Positions 7,853-16,021 of a stretch of DNA of 33,110 nt are shown here, piece by piece (the stretch's first letter is position 1; every line of letters starts with the position of its first letter). The position numbers and the translations under genes are program-made. This DNA is from an uncultured Lachnospiraceae bacterium. Its GTDB lineage: Bacteria; Bacillota_A; Clostridia; Lachnospirales; Lachnospiraceae. The stretch lies in the NCBI GenBank assembly GCA_947564305.1, contig CANOBT010000054.1, forward strand, positions 1 through 33,110, read 5' to 3'. The notes beneath the pieces were generated by a model, which saw nothing but the letters and a program-made list of their open reading frames with translations, did no database searches and had not been told where the DNA came from.

Positions 7853-9379
7853 ATGGACAGTAGAACATGGGGGATTTTTGCGATCATTGTCATCTATTTG
7901 GTGGGAATGGTCGCAGTCGGAATCTATTTTATGAAAAAGAACAAGTCAACGGGGGACTATTACCTGGGCGGACGTAAGCTGGGGCCGATTGTGACGGCCA
8001 TGAGTGCGGAGGCTTCTGATATGAGCAGCTGGCTTCTAATGGGGTTGCCCGGGGTGGCTTATCTGACTGGTGTAGCAGACGCGGCATGGACTGCGATCGG
8101 ACTGGCTGTGGGGACCTATTTCAACTGGCTCATTGTGGCAAAGCGTTTGCGCAGATATTCTGTGATTGCGGGAAACTCGATTACAATTCCAGAGTTTTTT
8201 GCGAATCGTTATCGTGACAAAAGCAACATTTTAGTTGCGGTTTCCGCAGTTTTCATCGTAATCTTCTTTATTCCATATACAGCATCCGGATTTGCGGCAT
8301 GTGGAAAATTGTTTTCCACTTTATTTGGAGTGTCCTATTTTCAGGCTATGGTTGTGAGTGCAGTGATTATCGTTGCCTATACCGCCCTGGGAGGGTTTTC
8401 TGCGGCAAGTACAACGGACTTGATTCAGAGCATTGTGATGACCGTGGCATTGATCTGCGTGGTTCTTTTTGGAATCAGCACAGTGGGAGGCGCCGGACTT
8501 GTTGTCAGCCAGGCAGGAGAATTGCCGGGTTACCTCTCGCTGACCAGTATCCACAGCGACGGTGCAGCTGTAGAATATGGGGCAGTGAAGATTGCCTCCA
8601 CCTTTGCCTGGGGACTCGGATATTTTGGAATGCCTCATATTCTTTTACGTTTCATGGCTATTCGGGATGAAAGTGAGATTACATTGTCCAGGAGGATTGC
8701 GTCTGTTTGGGTTGTGATTTCTATGGGCGTGGCGATTTTTATCGGAATCATGGGTTACAGCCTGAGTAAGGGCGGTATGATTGAGACACTGGAAGGCGCA
8801 GATTCAGAAAAGCTGATCATTGTGATTGCGACTTTGATGAGCAAGACCGGTGTATTAGGGATTTTGATTGCAGGTTTGATCATGTCCGGAATCCTGGCAT
8901 GTACGATGTCAACGGCAGATTCTCAGCTTTTGGCGGCTTCTTCCAGCATTTCGGAAAATCTGCTGAAGGATGTATTTCATTTGAAAATCGGTGAAAAGGC
9001 GTCTCTGATGGCTGCACGTGTGACGGTGTTGGTGATTGCTGTGCTGGGTGTGATTTTGGCGGTAGACCCGGACAGCTCTGTTTTCGGCATTGTCTCCTTT
9101 GCGTGGGCAGGTTTCGGGGCTGTATTTGGACCGGTCATGCTGCTGGCACTTTTCTGGAAACGCTCCAACAGGTATGGAGCCATTGTCAGCATGCTCTCCG
9201 GAGGTGTTATGATTTTTGTGTGGAAATATCTGGTCCGTCCGATGGGAGGCGCATGGGATATCTATGAGCTGCTTCCTGCATTTTTAGTAGCAATCGTACT
9301 GAATGTGGCAGTTAGCCTTGCGACGGCTGCACCTGAAGCAGAAATTTTGGAGGAATTTGACAGAGTATCTGAAAAATAA
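7853..9379 (+). CDS. putP: Sodium/solute symporter, PutP-like (sodium/proline)
   Basis: A 508-residue membrane protein of the sodium:solute symporter family with about 13 membrane helices, importing proline with Na+. Visible signatures are YLGGRKLGPIVTAMSAEASDMSSWLLMGLPG (residues about 43-73, the family's unwound TM1 region, given here as position rather than motif), WLIVAKRLRRYSVIAGNSITIPEFF, and ILACTMSTADSQLLAASSSISENLL near 350-375, which contains the Na+-site serines. ATG 7853 follows a GAGGAATGAG sequence. Its length matches PutP (about 500). Substrate is inferred from similarity to PutP; pantothenate or sialic-acid symporters of the same family are less likely because of the MSAEASDMSSW motif. 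It has no obvious link to the sporulation genes around it. Confidence 0.88.
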   Translation: MDSRTWGIFAIIVIYLVGMVAVGIYFMKKNKSTGDYYLGGRKLGPIVTAMSAEASDMSSWLLMGLPGVAYLTGVADAAWTAIGLAVGTYFNWLIVAKRLRRYSVIAGNSITIPEFFANRYRDKSNILVAVSAVFIVIFFIPYTASGFAACGKLFSTLFGVSYFQAMVVSAVIIVAYTALGGFSAASTTDLIQSIVMTVALICVVLFGISTVGGAGLVVSQAGELPGYLSLTSIHSDGAAVEYGAVKIASTFAWGLGYFGMPHILLRFMAIRDESEITLSRRIASVWVVISMGVAIFIGIMGYSLSKGGMIETLEGADSEKLIIVIATLMSKTGVLGILIAGLIMSGILACTMSTADSQLLAASSSISENLLKDVFHLKIGEKASLMAARVTVLVIAVLGVILAVDPDSSVFGIVSFAWAGFGAVFGPVMLLALFWKRSNRYGAIVSMLSGGVMIFVWKYLVRPMGGAWDIYELLPAFLVAIVLNVAVSLATAAPEAEILEEFDRVSEK

Positions 9380-9433
9380 TTAGAAGCTGGTTAACCGCAG
9401 TCTCTTATTTGTCAAGGACTAAAAGTTTTTTTA

Positions 9434-9452
9434 ATTCCATGTGAAATGGAAT
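9434..9452. repeat. Inverted repeat ATTCCAT-N5-ATGGAAT before sigG
   Basis: A perfect 7-base inverted repeat just after a run of seven T, in the 131-base gap between the symporter gene and sigG. It could be a weak terminator on the minus strand, an operator for sigG, or neither. I found no clear SigF-type promoter in the gap. Confidence 0.35.
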
Positions 9453-9510
9453 AACAAATCCATAGAGTGAGAAAAATCCTACTAGAACATCTGGCAGGAG
9501 GATTTGAACG

Positions 9511-10293
9511 ATGGCTTTGAACAAAGTGGAGATATGCGGCGTGAATACGGCAAAGCTTCCGCTCTTAAAAGAAGAAGAGAAGGAAGCTTTGCTTGCACGC
9601 ATCAAAGAGGGGGACGAAACAGCAAGGGAAGAATATATCAAGGGAAATCTGCGTCTGGTGCTGAGCGTAATCCGGAGATTTACGAGCAGCAATGAGAACG
9701 CGGATGACTTATTTCAGATCGGCTGTGTTGGATTGATGAAAGCGGTGGATAACTTTGATCCTGACAGGGAGGTGAAATTTTCCACTTATGCGGTACCAAT
9801 GATCATCGGAGAGATTCGTCGGTACCTGCGCGATAATAATTCCATTCGGGTGAGCCGGTCACTGCGGGATATGGCTTATAAAGCAATTTACGCTAAGGAG
9901 GGGTATATGCGCAAATATATGAAGGAGCCTACGATGCAGGAGATTGCGGAGGAAATCGGAATTGCGAAGGAGGATATTGTATTTGCTCTGGATGCAATCC
10001 AGGCGCCTATGAGCCTGTATGAGCCTGTGTATAATGACGGCGGGGATACATTGTATGTGATGGATCAGGTCAGTGACAAGAAGAGCCGGGAAGAAAACTG
10101 GATAGAGGAATTATCTTTAGAGGCTGCTATGGAGAGGCTCAATGAGAGGGAGCGCTATATTATCCGGCTGCGCTTTTTTGAAGGGAAGACGCAGATGGAG
10201 GTGGCGGAGGAAATCAAGATTTCCCAGGCGCAGGTCAGCCGTTTGGAAAAAAATGCGTTGAAAATCATGCGCCAGTATCTGCTTGGAAAATGA
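9511..10293 (+). CDS. sigG: RNA polymerase sigma factor SigG (late forespore)
   Basis: SigG drives late forespore transcription. The 260 residues start MALNKVEICGVNTAKLPLL, the characteristic SigG N-terminus bound by the anti-sigma factor. They continue with region 2 (YIKGNLRLVLSVIRRF, DDLFQIGCVGLMKAVDNFD, FSTYAVPMIIGEIRRYLRDNN), region 3 (MQEIAEEIGI) and region 4 (LNERERYIIRLRFFEGKTQMEVAEEI, SQAQVSRLEK). The ribosome binding site is GCAGGAGG before ATG 9511. In related bacteria sigG follows sigE directly and is read from a SigF promoter as well as by read-through; here it is 3.76 kb away, with two unrelated genes in between, so it must rely on its own promoter. Confidence 0.96.
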   Translation: MALNKVEICGVNTAKLPLLKEEEKEALLARIKEGDETAREEYIKGNLRLVLSVIRRFTSSNENADDLFQIGCVGLMKAVDNFDPDREVKFSTYAVPMIIGEIRRYLRDNNSIRVSRSLRDMAYKAIYAKEGYMRKYMKEPTMQEIAEEIGIAKEDIVFALDAIQAPMSLYEPVYNDGGDTLYVMDQVSDKKSREENWIEELSLEAAMERLNERERYIIRLRFFEGKTQMEVAEEIKISQAQVSRLEKNALKIMRQYLLGK

Positions 10294-10320
10294 TAATTTG
10301 TAAAAAAAAGAAAATTTTAG

Positions 10321-10349
10321 TTGAAATTTCTATGGCTTCATACTATGAT
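10321..10349 (+). promoter_or_regulatory. Promoter for the HAD phosphatase gene
   Basis: TTGAAA (10321-10326), 17 bases, TATGAT (10344-10349); five of six at each box. It starts a transcript about 25 bases before the gene. Confidence 0.65.
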
Positions 10350-10381
10350 TATCTATATACAAAAGAAGGGTATGGAATGTC

Positions 10382-11038
10382 ATGTACAGATTATGCATTT
10401 TTGATTTGGACGGAACACTGGCAGACACATTGGATTCCCTGGTTTTTTCCGTAAATGAGACTTTGAAGGAGATGGGGCTTTCTTCTATTCAGGCAGAGAG
10501 GTGCAGACAGTTTGTAGGTAATGGCGCCCGTGTTTTGATAGAGAAGTCGCTTTTGGAAGCGGGGGAGCCCACACTTCGCAGGGCGGATGAAGCCATGGAG
10601 GTTTATGGACGTATATTTCATGAGAACTGCACATATCATGTAGTACCTTATGAGGGAGTCGCTGAGCTGCTTCAGAGCCTGAGGCAGGAGGGATATCAGC
10701 TTGCGGTATTGTCGAACAAACCTCATAAGCAGACTGTCCGTGTTGTGGAGGCTGTATTTGGCAAGGGATTGTTTCATCAGATTCAGGGCCAGCGAGATGA
10801 CATACCCCGAAAACCGAACCCCGAGGCAGCATTGCGGATTGCAAAGGAGTTGGGCGCTGCTCCGGAGGAGACAGTATATATCGGGGATTCGGAAGTTGAT
10901 ATTGCAACGGGAACGAATGCACACATGATGACCATCGGTGTGGAATGGGGGTTCCGCAGTCGGGCAATACTTCAGGAAGCCGGTGCGGCATATATTGCAG
11001 AAACACCGGAAGAGATTATGAAACTGATCAGGGAATAG
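10382..11038 (+). CDS. gph: HAD-family hydrolase, phosphoglycolate phosphatase-like
   Basis: A 218-residue HAD-superfamily phosphatase. Motif I is FDLDGTLADT at residues 7-16 (nucleophile Asp8, general acid Asp10); motif II is VLSNKP near 117-122; motif III Lys is in PRKPNPEA near 142; motif IV is YIGDSEVDI near 167-175. The helical cap follows motif I, as in the Gph/PpaX group. These enzymes hydrolyse 2-phosphoglycolate or small phosphates such as pyrophosphate; the substrate cannot be told from sequence alone. ATG 10382 is used, with AGAAGGG 11 bases upstream. The next gene follows after 14 bases, with its GGAGG touching this stop codon, so the two are an operon. Confidence 0.85.
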   Translation: MYRLCIFDLDGTLADTLDSLVFSVNETLKEMGLSSIQAERCRQFVGNGARVLIEKSLLEAGEPTLRRADEAMEVYGRIFHENCTYHVVPYEGVAELLQSLRQEGYQLAVLSNKPHKQTVRVVEAVFGKGLFHQIQGQRDDIPRKPNPEAALRIAKELGAAPEETVYIGDSEVDIATGTNAHMMTIGVEWGFRSRAILQEAGAAYIAETPEEIMKLIRE

Positions 11039-11052
11039 GGAGGTTAAAGAGC

Positions 11053-11316
11053 ATGAATGAGTATAGTGAAGAATGTCTGTTGACTTTCTTAGAGAAGCAG
11101 TCTCAATTATTTGACGAGCCGGTGGCAGGGTCCATAGAAGAGGCAGAAGCATTTTTGGAGGACTGTATGGCGGTTGTCGTAGATACACTGGATGACGTTA
11201 GAGAATATCTGGAAGAGAATGGCATTGACGTACAGGGTATGAGCAAAGATGAGTTAGAAGAAGCATCAGAAGTATTTGCACTGCCGAACGGCCAGTATCT
11301 GGTAGTAGAAGGTTAA
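11053..11316 (+). CDS. Small acidic conserved protein of unknown function
   Basis: An 87-residue protein starting at ATG 11053, 9 bases after GGGAGG that overlaps the stop of the phosphatase gene. It is strongly acidic and mostly helical (FLEKQSQLF, AEAFLEDCMAVVVDTLDDVREYLEENG), with a short C-terminal strand LPNGQYLVVEG. No signal peptide, membrane segment or cysteine pair. I do not recognise a family; the good ribosome binding site, tight spacing and clean composition support a real gene. It is read with the phosphatase gene and is followed 128 bases later by a bidirectional terminator. Confidence 0.78.
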   Translation: MNEYSEECLLTFLEKQSQLFDEPVAGSIEEAEAFLEDCMAVVVDTLDDVREYLEENGIDVQGMSKDELEEASEVFALPNGQYLVVEG

Positions 11317-11443
11317 GTGCAGTGTGAAAATAGAGTGCAGTCCGGACGGATGCAGGGCAGGCCTGTGTATGAATCTTTAGCCGGGAGAACAGGAAATAGT
11401 ACTTGGCATGAGAAAATGCGAAGGACAGAAGAATGGCAGCAGA

Positions 11444-11476
11444 AAAAAGTCGCAGCCTAATCGACTGCGGCTTTTT
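11444..11476. terminator. Bidirectional terminator between converging genes
   Basis: AAAAAGTCGCAG (11444-11455) pairs with CTGCGGCTTTTT (11465-11476) around a 9-base loop, with A and T runs on both sides. It serves the phosphatase operon on the plus strand, and on the minus strand it overlaps the last codons and stop of the FMN-binding-like gene. Confidence 0.85.
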
Positions 11477-11897
11477 CTACGGTTTCAGTAATGGCATCCA
11501 GGATTACCTGGGATGTATAAGGTGTCTGCTCAGAGAGTTTGATGTCTTCCAGAGACTGTGTCTCGTAGATTTGTTCGGCAATGTCTTCGATAGCCGGTTG
11601 GATCAGCGGGAACATGGTGGTGACACTTTCATCCAGGTTGGAGAAGCGTATGGAATTGATGCGGGATTCATCCACAGATACTTCAACCTCCAGTGTGGTG
11701 TTGTTGAGTGTGAGAGTGGAAGTGTACGTTCCGGGGGTATACTGCCTTTCGGAGCCGGCATCTGCCTGTGCTTTTTTCCCGCCTGGGCGGAACATGAAAA
11801 CGAGCAGGATGATGAGAAGGATGCCGAGCGCGGCGAATATGGCCGTGTAAATGATTTCTTTCATATGCAGAACTACGATTTTAGTTTTAGAACTCAT
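11457..11897 (-). CDS. Membrane-anchored FMN-binding-like protein
   Basis: A 146-residue protein from ATG 11897, which follows GGGAGGG by 5-6 bases; the frame opens 15 bases earlier but without a ribosome binding site. One N-terminal membrane helix (IIYTAIFAALGILLIILLVFMF, split here by position at residues about 15-36) leads to an outside domain of roughly 100 residues. PGTYTSTLTLNNTTLEVEVSV, INSIRFSNLDES and TPYTSQVILDAITETV match the pattern of the FMN_bind domain, but the SGAT-type motif that carries covalent FMN is replaced by SEQTPYTS, so flavin attachment is doubtful. It is divergent from pth with 137 bases between starts. Its own terminator overlaps its 3' end. Confidence 0.75.
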   Translation of the reverse strand: MSSKTKIVVLHMKEIIYTAIFAALGILLIILLVFMFRPGGKKAQADAGSERQYTPGTYTSTLTLNNTTLEVEVSVDESRINSIRFSNLDESVTTMFPLIQPAIEDIAEQIYETQSLEDIKLSEQTPYTSQVILDAITETVEKAAVD

Positions 11898-12034
11898 GAA
11901 ATACCCTCCCAAAGTGCATTTTTAATAGTGTATGACAAAGAGGAGAAAAATATACCTTTAAGGGGCTGCAAGGAATGTGATAAGGGGGCATTCGGACAGC
12001 CTATAAGATAAGAAATTGGAGGTGTTGAGGCTGT

Positions 12035-12613
12035 ATGTTTGTGATTGTGGGACTGGGAAATCCCTCGAGGGAGTATAAGGGTACCAGACATAATGTAGGT
12101 TTTGAGGTCATAGACCGGATTGCCGAAAAATATAATATTTCTGTAAATTCAAAAAAACATAGAGCATTGACCGGCAATGGGATGATTCAGGGGAAGAAGG
12201 TGATTCTGGCTAAGCCTCAGACGTTTATGAATTTGAGCGGGGAGAGCGTGCGGAGTCTGGTGGACTATTATCAGATTGATGCGGCGAAGGAACTTCTGGT
12301 CATCTATGACGATGTCAGTCTGGGTACAGGGCAGCTTCGGATTCGGGCGAAGGGGAGCGCCGGAGGACATAACGGAGTGAAGAATATTATTTCCCAGATT
12401 GGCGGGCAGGCATTTCCGCGGATTAAGGTGGGAGTTGGAGAAAAACCGCCGAAGATGGATTTGGCGGACTATGTACTGGGACATTTTTCGAAAGCCGAGA
12501 AAGAATTGATGGAAAAAGGATTTGACACAGCGGTCTGTGCAGCAGAGGCGATTATGGAGGGAAGGATTGAGGCCGCAATGAACGAGTATAATCGGAAAAA
12601 GAAGGAAGAGTAA
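12035..12613 (+). CDS. pth: Peptidyl-tRNA hydrolase
   Basis: Pth frees tRNA from peptidyl-tRNA that drops off the ribosome; it is essential in most bacteria. The 192 residues begin FVIVGLGNPSREY and carry the catalytic His20 in GTRHNVGFEVID, PQTFMNLSG (binding Asn), VIYDDVSLGTGQLR (Asp95 type) and GSAGGHNGVKNII. ATG 12035 follows TTGGAGG by about 12 bases. The gene ends 5 bases before mfd, and the pth-mfd pairing is a common and conserved order in Firmicutes, so they form an operon. Confidence 0.97.
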   Translation: MFVIVGLGNPSREYKGTRHNVGFEVIDRIAEKYNISVNSKKHRALTGNGMIQGKKVILAKPQTFMNLSGESVRSLVDYYQIDAAKELLVIYDDVSLGTGQLRIRAKGSAGGHNGVKNIISQIGGQAFPRIKVGVGEKPPKMDLADYVLGHFSKAEKELMEKGFDTAVCAAEAIMEGRIEAAMNEYNRKKKEE

Positions 12614-12618
12614 ACATT

Positions 12619-15600
12619 GTGAGAGCTTTATTGGCGCCGCTTCGAGAACTGGCGGATTATGAGGAGATTATACGGGAACGGAAAAAGGGGAAGGGACTTC
12701 TGCAGATTGCAGGGTGCGTAAATTCTCAAAAAACACATTTGATGTATGAATTGGGCGATGGGTACAGATACAGACTCATCGTTTTTTCCAGTGAGGAAAA
12801 AGCTAAGAAAGCATGGGAAGAATACCGTTTTCTTGACGGAAGTGCGTATTATTATCCGGCAAGGGATCTGCTGTTTTATCATGCAGATATCAAAGGGAGA
12901 TATCTGCTCAGCCAGCGCCTGGAGGTGGTTCGTGCGCTGTTTGAGCAGGATACGCTGGCAGTAGTCACGACCATTGATGCATTTCTGGACGGACTTCCTC
13001 CCAAAGAAAAGATTCTGGCCCGGAAAATTTCTCTTCACACCGGGGACAGTCTTGATTTTTCAAAACTGCAGCAGGAACTTACCTCTATGGGGTACGGCCG
13101 CGAAGAGGAAGTGGACAGTCCGGGACAGTTTGCCGTGAGAGGCGGAATTCTGGATATCTATCCTTTAACAGAGGAGATTCCGATAAGACTGGAACTGTGG
13201 GGGGACGAGATTGATTCCATACGTACTTTTGACGTGGACAGCCAGCGTTCGATAGAGAATCTGGAAGAAATAAAAATTTATCCGGCCGCTGAGCTTTATG
13301 ACGGCTCATGGAAAATGGAGTCGTTTTTGGATTACTTTCCACCCGGTGAGACGCTGCTCTTGATGGATGAACCGGTCCGGCTCTTGGAGCGGGCGTCAGA
13401 GGCGGAGCAGGAATATCTGGAGAGCAGGAAAAAAAGGGAAGATGCAGGGATGGATCTGACGGATGGACACCTGCGGATATTTACCGAAAAAGAGCTTCTG
13501 GAGCGGATGAATGCGCGTTATGCACTCGGATTTACGACTCTTGAATCAAAATGCACCGGTTTTGAACTGCGCAGGACTTACCGGCTTCAGACAAAAGGAG
13601 TCAACCCATATAATAATAGTTTTGAAATGCTTACCCGGGATTTGAAGCGCCTGAAACGCAGCGGATACAGGGTGGTGCTTCTGTCCGGGTCACGGACCAG
13701 GGCTAAGCGTCTGGCGGAGGACCTGAGGGATTATGATCTGAGCAGTTTCTACAGTGAAGAATTGGACAGGGAGGTACAGCCGGGAGAGATTCTGACATCC
13801 TATGGTCATGTGGAGGAGGGGTATGAATACCCTCTTTTAAAATTCATGATTATTTCTGAGACGGATATTTTCGGACGTCAGAAGAAAAAAAAGAGACGGA
13901 AGACCTATGAAGGTCAGAAGATTCAGGATTTTACAGAGTTAAAGCCCGGGGACTATGTGGTGCATGAGAACCACGGCCTTGGGATTTACCACGGAATTGA
14001 AAAAATTCAGGTGGATCGGGTGACAAAGGACTATATGAAGATTTCCTATGCCGAGGGCGGGGTGTTGTATATTCCGGCGACCCAGTTAAACCTGATTCAA
14101 AAATATGCAGGTGCGGACGCAGGGAAGCCGAAGCTGAATAAGCTGGGAACTTCTCAGTGGACGAAGACGAAGAAGCAGGTCCGCTCTGCGGTCCAGATTA
14201 TCGCAAAGGATCTGGTAAAGCTTTATGCTGCAAGGCAGAAAGCGGATGGATATGTGTACGGGCCGGATACGGTGTGGCAGACGGAATTTGAAGAGATGTT
14301 CCCATTTGAGGAGACAGAGGACCAGATTCAGGCGATTACGGACACCAAACATGACATGGAAAGCACAAAGATCATGGACCGCCTGATCTGCGGGGATGTA
14401 GGATATGGAAAGACAGAGATTGCAATCCGGGCGGCATTTAAGGCCGTACAGGAGAGCAGGCAGGTGGTCTATCTGGTTCCCACCACGATTTTGGCCCAGC
14501 AGCATTACAATACTTTTGTGCAGAGGATGAAGGATTTTCCGGTTCGCATCGACCTGCTGTGTCGGTTCCGCACGCCTACGGAGCAGAAAAAGACGGTGGA
14601 GGACTTAAAAAAAGGGTTGGTGGATATTGTCATTGGCACCCATCGGGTATTGTCCAAGGATGTGGGATACAAGGATTTGGGCCTTTTGGTGATTGATGAG
14701 GAACAGAGATTCGGTGTAACCCACAAGGAAAAAATCAAGCAATTACGGGAAAGCGTAGATGTGCTGACCCTGACTGCTACGCCTATTCCCAGGACCCTTC
14801 ATATGAGTCTTATCGGAATCCGGGATATGAGTGTGTTAGAGGAGGCTCCCATGGACAGGATGCCGATTCAGACTTACGTGATGGAATATAATGATGAGAT
14901 GGTGCGTGAGGCCATTGACAGAGAGCTTTCCAGGGGCGGACAGGTGTATTACGTTCATAACCGTGTAAACGATATTTCTGAGGTGGCAGGACGTGTGCAG
15001 AAACTGGTGCCGGATGCGGCGGTGACGTTCGCGCATGGACAGATGAATGAGCGGCAATTGGAGAACATCATGTATGATTTCATCAATGGAGAGATTGATG
15101 TGCTGGTTTCTACCACCATCATTGAGACAGGATTGGATATTCCCAATGCAAATACCATTATCATCCATGATGCCGACAGATTTGGACTCTCCCAGCTCTA
15201 TCAGCTTCGGGGGCGGGTAGGACGCTCCAACCGAATGGCGTATGCATTCCTCTTATACCGCAAAGATAAGCTGCTGCAGGAGGTGGCCGAGAAGCGCCTG
15301 GCGGCAATCAGGGAATTTACAGACTTGGGTTCCGGATTCAAGATTGCCATGCGGGATTTGGAAATCCGCGGCGCCGGGAATCTTTTGGGGGCAGAACAAC
15401 ACGGCCACATGGAATCCGTAGGGTATGACCTGTATTGTAAGATGCTCAACGAGGCGGTGAAGCGGGAAAAAGGAGAGCTGGAGGAAGACATATTTGACAC
15501 ATCGGTGGAGCTGAATGTGGATGCCTATATTCCCGATTCCTATATTTCCAATGAATATCAAAAGCTGGATATTTATAAACGGATTGCGGCCGTAGAAAAT

Positions 15601-15957
15601 GAAGAAGAGATGGATAATATGCTCGACGAGCTTATTGACAGGTTTGGGGATATTCCAAGAAAGGTGCAGCAGCTTTTGCAAATCGCATTGTTAAAATCAT
15701 TGGCCCACTCGGCTTATGTGACCAGTGTGGAGGAGAAGGGGCAGGAGTTGAAGCTGACCATGTATGAAAAGGCAAAGGTACAGGCGAATCAGATTTCAGG
15801 GCTGATCGCGGCATGGAAAGGAGAATTGTTTTTCAAGGCAGAAAATCCGCCGTATTTTATCTACCGGAAACGGAATAGAGGGAAGAAAGAAAAGGACTCA
15901 GATGTCTTAGAGCTTGTGAAAAAGCTGTTAAATGACATAAAAGGCTTGTTAGAATAA
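12619..15957 (+). CDS. mfd: Transcription-repair coupling factor Mfd
   Basis: Mfd removes RNA polymerase stalled at DNA damage and recruits UvrA. The 1112-residue length is normal. Domains in order: UvrB-like region (about 1-340), including VRGGILDIYP; the RNA-polymerase interacting CarD-like domain (about 440-510), including KPGDYVVHENHGLGIYHG; DEAD-type helicase with GDVGYGKTEIA (about 591-601), LVPTTILAQQH and DEEQRFGV (about 693); RecG-type translocation motif region with TTIIETGLDIPNANT and QLRGRVGRS; and the C-terminal TRCF domain (about 970-1090). The start is GTG 12619, five bases after the pth stop, with AAGGAAG upstream. No frameshift is seen. Confidence 0.97.
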   Translation: MRALLAPLRELADYEEIIRERKKGKGLLQIAGCVNSQKTHLMYELGDGYRYRLIVFSSEEKAKKAWEEYRFLDGSAYYYPARDLLFYHADIKGRYLLSQRLEVVRALFEQDTLAVVTTIDAFLDGLPPKEKILARKISLHTGDSLDFSKLQQELTSMGYGREEEVDSPGQFAVRGGILDIYPLTEEIPIRLELWGDEIDSIRTFDVDSQRSIENLEEIKIYPAAELYDGSWKMESFLDYFPPGETLLLMDEPVRLLERASEAEQEYLESRKKREDAGMDLTDGHLRIFTEKELLERMNARYALGFTTLESKCTGFELRRTYRLQTKGVNPYNNSFEMLTRDLKRLKRSGYRVVLLSGSRTRAKRLAEDLRDYDLSSFYSEELDREVQPGEILTSYGHVEEGYEYPLLKFMIISETDIFGRQKKKKRRKTYEGQKIQDFTELKPGDYVVHENHGLGIYHGIEKIQVDRVTKDYMKISYAEGGVLYIPATQLNLIQKYAGADAGKPKLNKLGTSQWTKTKKQVRSAVQIIAKDLVKLYAARQKADGYVYGPDTVWQTEFEEMFPFEETEDQIQAITDTKHDMESTKIMDRLICGDVGYGKTEIAIRAAFKAVQESRQVVYLVPTTILAQQHYNTFVQRMKDFPVRIDLLCRFRTPTEQKKTVEDLKKGLVDIVIGTHRVLSKDVGYKDLGLLVIDEEQRFGVTHKEKIKQLRESVDVLTLTATPIPRTLHMSLIGIRDMSVLEEAPMDRMPIQTYVMEYNDEMVREAIDRELSRGGQVYYVHNRVNDISEVAGRVQKLVPDAAVTFAHGQMNERQLENIMYDFINGEIDVLVSTTIIETGLDIPNANTIIIHDADRFGLSQLYQLRGRVGRSNRMAYAFLLYRKDKLLQEVAEKRLAAIREFTDLGSGFKIAMRDLEIRGAGNLLGAEQHGHMESVGYDLYCKMLNEAVKREKGELEEDIFDTSVELNVDAYIPDSYISNEYQKLDIYKRIAAVENEEEMDNMLDELIDRFGDIPRKVQQLLQIALLKSLAHSAYVTSVEEKGQELKLTMYEKAKVQANQISGLIAAWKGELFFKAENPPYFIYRKRNRGKKEKDSDVLELVKKLLNDIKGLLE

Positions 15958-15974
15958 AGAAAACGGGTTATAAT
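15946..15974 (+). promoter_or_regulatory. Promoter for the PrsA/SurA-like gene inside the mfd end
   Basis: TTGTTA (15946-15951) at the mfd stop, a 17-base spacer and TATAAT (15969-15974). Start near 15981. Confidence 0.6.
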
Positions 15975-16021
15975 GATACATTGTATAAAACAGGTTACAA
16001 AAGATACTTGAGGAGGATATC

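Noticed and set aside
7498..7893. 131-codon minus-strand ORF over the beta-CASP/symporter gap
   Set aside because: Overlaps both real genes at its ends, has no ribosome binding site and an unlikely composition rich in H, S and P.
11433..12011. 192-codon plus-strand ORF
   Set aside because: Antisense to the FMN-binding-like gene, whose ribosome binding site, membrane helix and domain pattern are clear.
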